From a bacterium (GTDB taxonomy: Bacteria; Spirochaetota; UBA4802; UBA5550), in the NCBI GenBank assembly GCA_024224995.1, contig JAAENB010000871.1, positions 1 through 8,408 on the forward strand: a DNA stretch of 8,408 nucleotides. Reading direction: 5' to 3'. The notes below the pieces were generated by a model. The model saw nothing but the letters and a program-made list of their open reading frames with translations, made no database searches and had not been told where the DNA came from. Positions 6,048-8,408 of the stretch are shown one piece after another (positions within the stretch are counted from its first letter, which is position 1; each line of letters opens with the position of its first letter). A program made the position numbers and the translations under genes.

Positions 6048-8174
6048 TTACGCGGATTCTTTGGTGATTTTCGTAATAAAAAGCGGTTTTGTTGTGGTTT
6101 CTTTTGTCTCAGTAAAATATTTAACCAGCAGTACCTGATTCCCTTTTTCGTTGAATTTTACCGTATCAAAGGCTTTTAACGCGATGGCGAGTCCTCTTCC
6201 GTGAGCGTATCTTTCGGTATTGGCCGTATCCAGGATCGATGCTACTATATTTTCATGGTCAAATCCGTCACCCTCGTCACTGATGCGGTACGCTGCCATC
6301 CGGGGATTGAGCGAGTATTCAATGGTTATTTTTTTATTGCTATAGCGGGGATTTTTTTGACGCTCATACAGGAATTGGAGATAGTTGCTTTCCATTAGGG
6401 CTTTTGTTTTTTCTTCAAACCGGAGGTCCAGGCTGCCGTGCTCAATGGCATTTATCATAATTTCTCTTAATGCTATTCGTAATTCCGTAATTCCCCGGGA
6501 ATTTAAATATTTATCCAGGTTCAGGGTAAGCCGCTGAATGAGGAGGGGGATATTGCTTAAGTAGTTGTTTACCTGGTAGGTCTGTTTTTCCGCGTCCAGG
6601 AGCTGTATGAGAATATCTTCGGTAATTGGTGAAGCTTTGCCCAGTATATCGATCTTTTTGCCGAAATGGGTGTATTCCAGTTTAATGATGAGCTCTTTCG
6701 GCTCCGGGTTATACCGGGATTTCAGATTTGTCCGGAACGATACACTGCTTTTATTTTCCAGCAATTCAAAAATATATTCTTCAACGATCCTTTCGTTTAT
6801 ATTATTGTTTTCGCTCAGAGTTCTATGAATAAGATCAAGAAAGTTTTTATCAACAATATCACCTGCTTTATAACCCAGGTGCTTTTTTACTGCCTTGTTT
6901 ACGGTTAAAAAATTAAGATTCTCATCCAGGGAAAAGATAATATCTCCTGAGTCTTCAACCAGGTGCCGGTACTTTTGTTCGGTTTTTTCCAGTTTTCGTT
7001 CCATGTACTTTATTTTATCGATCAGGCCGGTAGAGAGAATAATGATCTGCAATATTGATCCAATGTACAACCCATTTGCTGTTATGAAATTGTCAGGAAT
7101 AAAACTGAGACTGGTGAGAACTTTTAATATACTGCCGATTGTTAAAAAGATAAACGCGGTAAATAGAAATATAAGCTGCCTTGATCTATAAACAACCAGG
7201 AGGTATGTCATCTCTATCGACATCAAGAGCGCCATTATTCCAACCATGATATACAAGGTAACAGTATGAATGAAAGGAGCGGGAATCACCAGGGCCAGGA
7301 TTGTCCAGGCAATGAAAAAAATTGCTATTTTTCGGAGAACATAGTCATGTTTGGGAGCCATTTTCGGAAGATTAATAAATTTTCGGGCGAAATATATGGC
7401 GACACTGAGATTTAACCCCGTAAGAAAAAAGATAGCCGGATATTTCCAGGCTCCTAACCCGGGCGCAAGGTATTGGGATACTGTTCCGTTTAGCATCATA
7501 AGAACAAATGACATCGTGGCAATATATAATGAATGATACAGGTAGCTTATATCTCTGATAGAAATAAAGATCAGGAGGGTGAATACAACCATTACCAGGA
7601 GAATGCCGTAATATAACCATAATATTGGATTCCCATAATCTTTTAATTGCTGCAGCTCTTCGGGAGTAATAAAAGACAGGTTAAAAGCCATTGGAAAGAA
7701 CGTTTTGTACCGCAGGTAGTACCATTGTTCGCTCTGAGCTTTATGGGTGACGGGAAATATATATGTTCTATGGCTAACGCGTTTATGGCTATTCCGAACC
7801 TGATCCCCGGTTTTGATTATCCTGGTTTCCATGCCGGGGGAGTTAATATATATCAGCAGCTCATCTAGCAGGGGAGTGGATTCCTGCAGGTAAAAGTGCT
7901 TATCCTGGTTTGAGTTGTTTGTTATTGAAAAACGGACCCAGATTGCCGCGCTGGTAAATCCGAAACTGCGCGTTCCCGTTTTTGATTTTGTCCAGGAAAG
8001 TCTACCGGCTGCCGGTTTTTGTGAGGAAATATCATCAAAAGTGAGGGTTCCCTGTTCATCTACCAGGTATTCAAGATGAAAATCAGGTGATTGGGTATTG
8101 GGTTTTGCAAATAAAATGCTTGGAATAAGTGTGCAAATAAAAAATAATGTGTAGTATTTCAAACTGTGCTTCAT
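6048..8174 (-). CDS. 7TM-DISM receptor with PAS and RsbW-like kinase domain (copy 1)
   Basis: This 708-residue protein has a signal peptide (cleavage after LFA, residue 23), an extracytoplasmic 7TMR-DISMED2-like domain (about 32-170; IWVRFSI, YYLRY), seven membrane helices (about 184-388), a coiled linker (390-407), a PAS-like domain (about 402-450) and a GHKL ATPase domain (about 560-687). The N-box is REIMINAIEHGS (Glu571/Asn575), G1 is DEGDGFD (633-639) and G2 is HGRGLAI (658-664). Between N-box and G1 lies a segment of about 40 residues with ERQKNPRY (604-611), also present in copy 2 and longer than in classical RsbW. There is no phosphoacceptor His helix, so a membrane-bound serine-kinase or partner-binding role is inferred. 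GGAGG 5 nt before the ATG sets the start. Residues 390-688 align gaplessly with 400-698 of the neighbour. Confidence 0.9.
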   Translation of the reverse strand: MKHSLKYYTLFFICTLIPSILFAKPNTQSPDFHLEYLVDEQGTLTFDDISSQKPAAGRLSWTKSKTGTRSFGFTSAAIWVRFSITNNSNQDKHFYLQESTPLLDELLIYINSPGMETRIIKTGDQVRNSHKRVSHRTYIFPVTHKAQSEQWYYLRYKTFFPMAFNLSFITPEELQQLKDYGNPILWLYYGILLVMVVFTLLIFISIRDISYLYHSLYIATMSFVLMMLNGTVSQYLAPGLGAWKYPAIFFLTGLNLSVAIYFARKFINLPKMAPKHDYVLRKIAIFFIAWTILALVIPAPFIHTVTLYIMVGIMALLMSIEMTYLLVVYRSRQLIFLFTAFIFLTIGSILKVLTSLSFIPDNFITANGLYIGSILQIIILSTGLIDKIKYMERKLEKTEQKYRHLVEDSGDIIFSLDENLNFLTVNKAVKKHLGYKAGDIVDKNFLDLIHRTLSENNNINERIVEEYIFELLENKSSVSFRTNLKSRYNPEPKELIIKLEYTHFGKKIDILGKASPITEDILIQLLDAEKQTYQVNNYLSNIPLLIQRLTLNLDKYLNSRGITELRIALREIMINAIEHGSLDLRFEEKTKALMESNYLQFLYERQKNPRYSNKKITIEYSLNPRMAAYRISDEGDGFDHENIVASILDTANTERYAHGRGLAIALKAFDTVKFNEKGNQVLLVKYFTETKETTTKPLFITKITKESA

Positions 8175-8214
8175 TCATTCCTCCGGGATAGTCTGTAACA
8201 TAAAACCCCAGTCT

Positions 8215-8242
8215 ATTATAGTTATTTGACAATTGTTGTCAA
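8215..8242 (-). promoter_or_regulatory. Near-consensus promoter of the 6048-8174 gene
   Basis: On the minus strand a perfect TTGACA (8237-8242) and a perfect TATAAT (8215-8220) are separated by 16 nt. The start would be near 8208, about 34 nt before the ATG at 8174. Such a strong core usually implies high basal activity or control by a repressor, and an operator-like palindrome overlaps it. Confidence 0.75.
8226..8242. promoter_or_regulatory. Operator-like palindrome over the -35 and spacer
   Basis: TTGACAA (8226-8232) and TTGTCAA (8236-8242) form a perfect 7-bp inverted repeat with a 3-nt centre. It covers the -35 hexamer and part of the spacer, where a dimeric repressor would block RNA polymerase. 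No regulator gene is visible, so the assignment rests on symmetry and position only. Confidence 0.45.
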
Positions 8243-8271
8243 TTACAAACCGGGTATACGGTTTGTAATTG
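8240..8271. repeat. Perfect 13-bp inverted repeat just upstream of the promoter
   Basis: CAATTACAAACCG (8240-8252) and CGGTTTGTAATTG (8259-8271) are perfect arms with the 6-nt loop GGTATA. It touches the -35 box by 3 nt. There is no T-run on either side, so a terminator is not favoured. It could be a second regulator site or a small palindromic repeat. Confidence 0.7.
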
Positions 8272-8313
8272 CGGGGTCCGCACTCTCAAGAAACTAAATT
8301 GTGCAAGTGAGCG

Positions 8314-8399
8314 GGCCTGGAAGCATCCCTCTTCTAAATGCTGCGGAACTCGCTCCGCTCAAACAGTCCTCACATTTAGAAGAGGGATACTTCCAGGCC
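8314..8399. repeat. 86-bp fold-back element, 27-bp arms with one mismatch
   Basis: The arms 8314-8340 and 8373-8399 are inverted copies of 27 bp that differ only at one position (8324 C against 8389 A, which would need G). The 32-nt loop (8341-8372) contains a smaller GCGGA/TCCGC inverted repeat. It contains no open frame and no T-run. The size and near-perfect arms suit a MITE-like or REPIN-like dispersed element. I see no clear target-site duplication at its edges, and the window ends 9 nt beyond it. Confidence 0.7.
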
Positions 8400-8408
8400 A
8401 GATGCAGA

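Overview
The window looks like a piece of an AT-leaning (about 57-60% A+T by eye) diderm bacterial chromosome. All credible genes lie on the minus strand, so reading order runs from the right edge to the left. Two large 7TM-DISM signalling proteins, a lipoprotein signal peptide and many small extracytoplasmic products point to a Spirochaetota-like or similar environmental diderm lineage. That placement is an inference from gene content; no rRNA or other phylogenetic marker is present apart from uvrC.

Layout from right to left: (1) 8175-8408 is non-coding. It holds an 86-bp fold-back element, a perfect 13-bp stem and a near-consensus promoter with an overlapping operator-like palindrome. (2) 6048-8174 and 3809-5953 are tandem paralogues. 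Each has a signal peptide, an extracytoplasmic 7TMR-DISMED2-like domain, seven membrane helices, a short coiled linker, a PAS-like domain and an RsbW/HATPase_c_2-type kinase domain without a recognisable histidine phosphoacceptor helix. Their cytoplasmic halves align over about 300 residues without a gap at about 62% identity (hand count), while the sensor halves are visibly more divergent. Each has its own sigma70-like promoter. (3) 2566-3729 encodes a two-TM HAMP protein ending in TPRs, with no enzymatic output domain. It is followed after 6 bp by (4) uvrC (745-2559), the excision-repair nuclease subunit with all catalytic residues in place. Neither of these two genes has a good Shine-Dalgarno, so uvrC is probably translationally coupled to the sensor-like gene. 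(5) 346-573 encodes a small secreted Cys/His/Lys-rich protein. (6) 1-171 is the N-terminus of a lipoprotein cut by the window edge.

The most interesting unit is the pair of membrane-anchored RsbW-like kinases. They look like two receptors with different inputs that converge on the same partner, by analogy with partner-switching (anti-sigma / anti-anti-sigma) circuits. No STAS, PP2C or sigma-factor partner is inside the window. The non-coding gaps also carry several palindromes. Two of them, 8 kb apart, share a 9-base core in their loops and may belong to dispersed palindromic repeat families.
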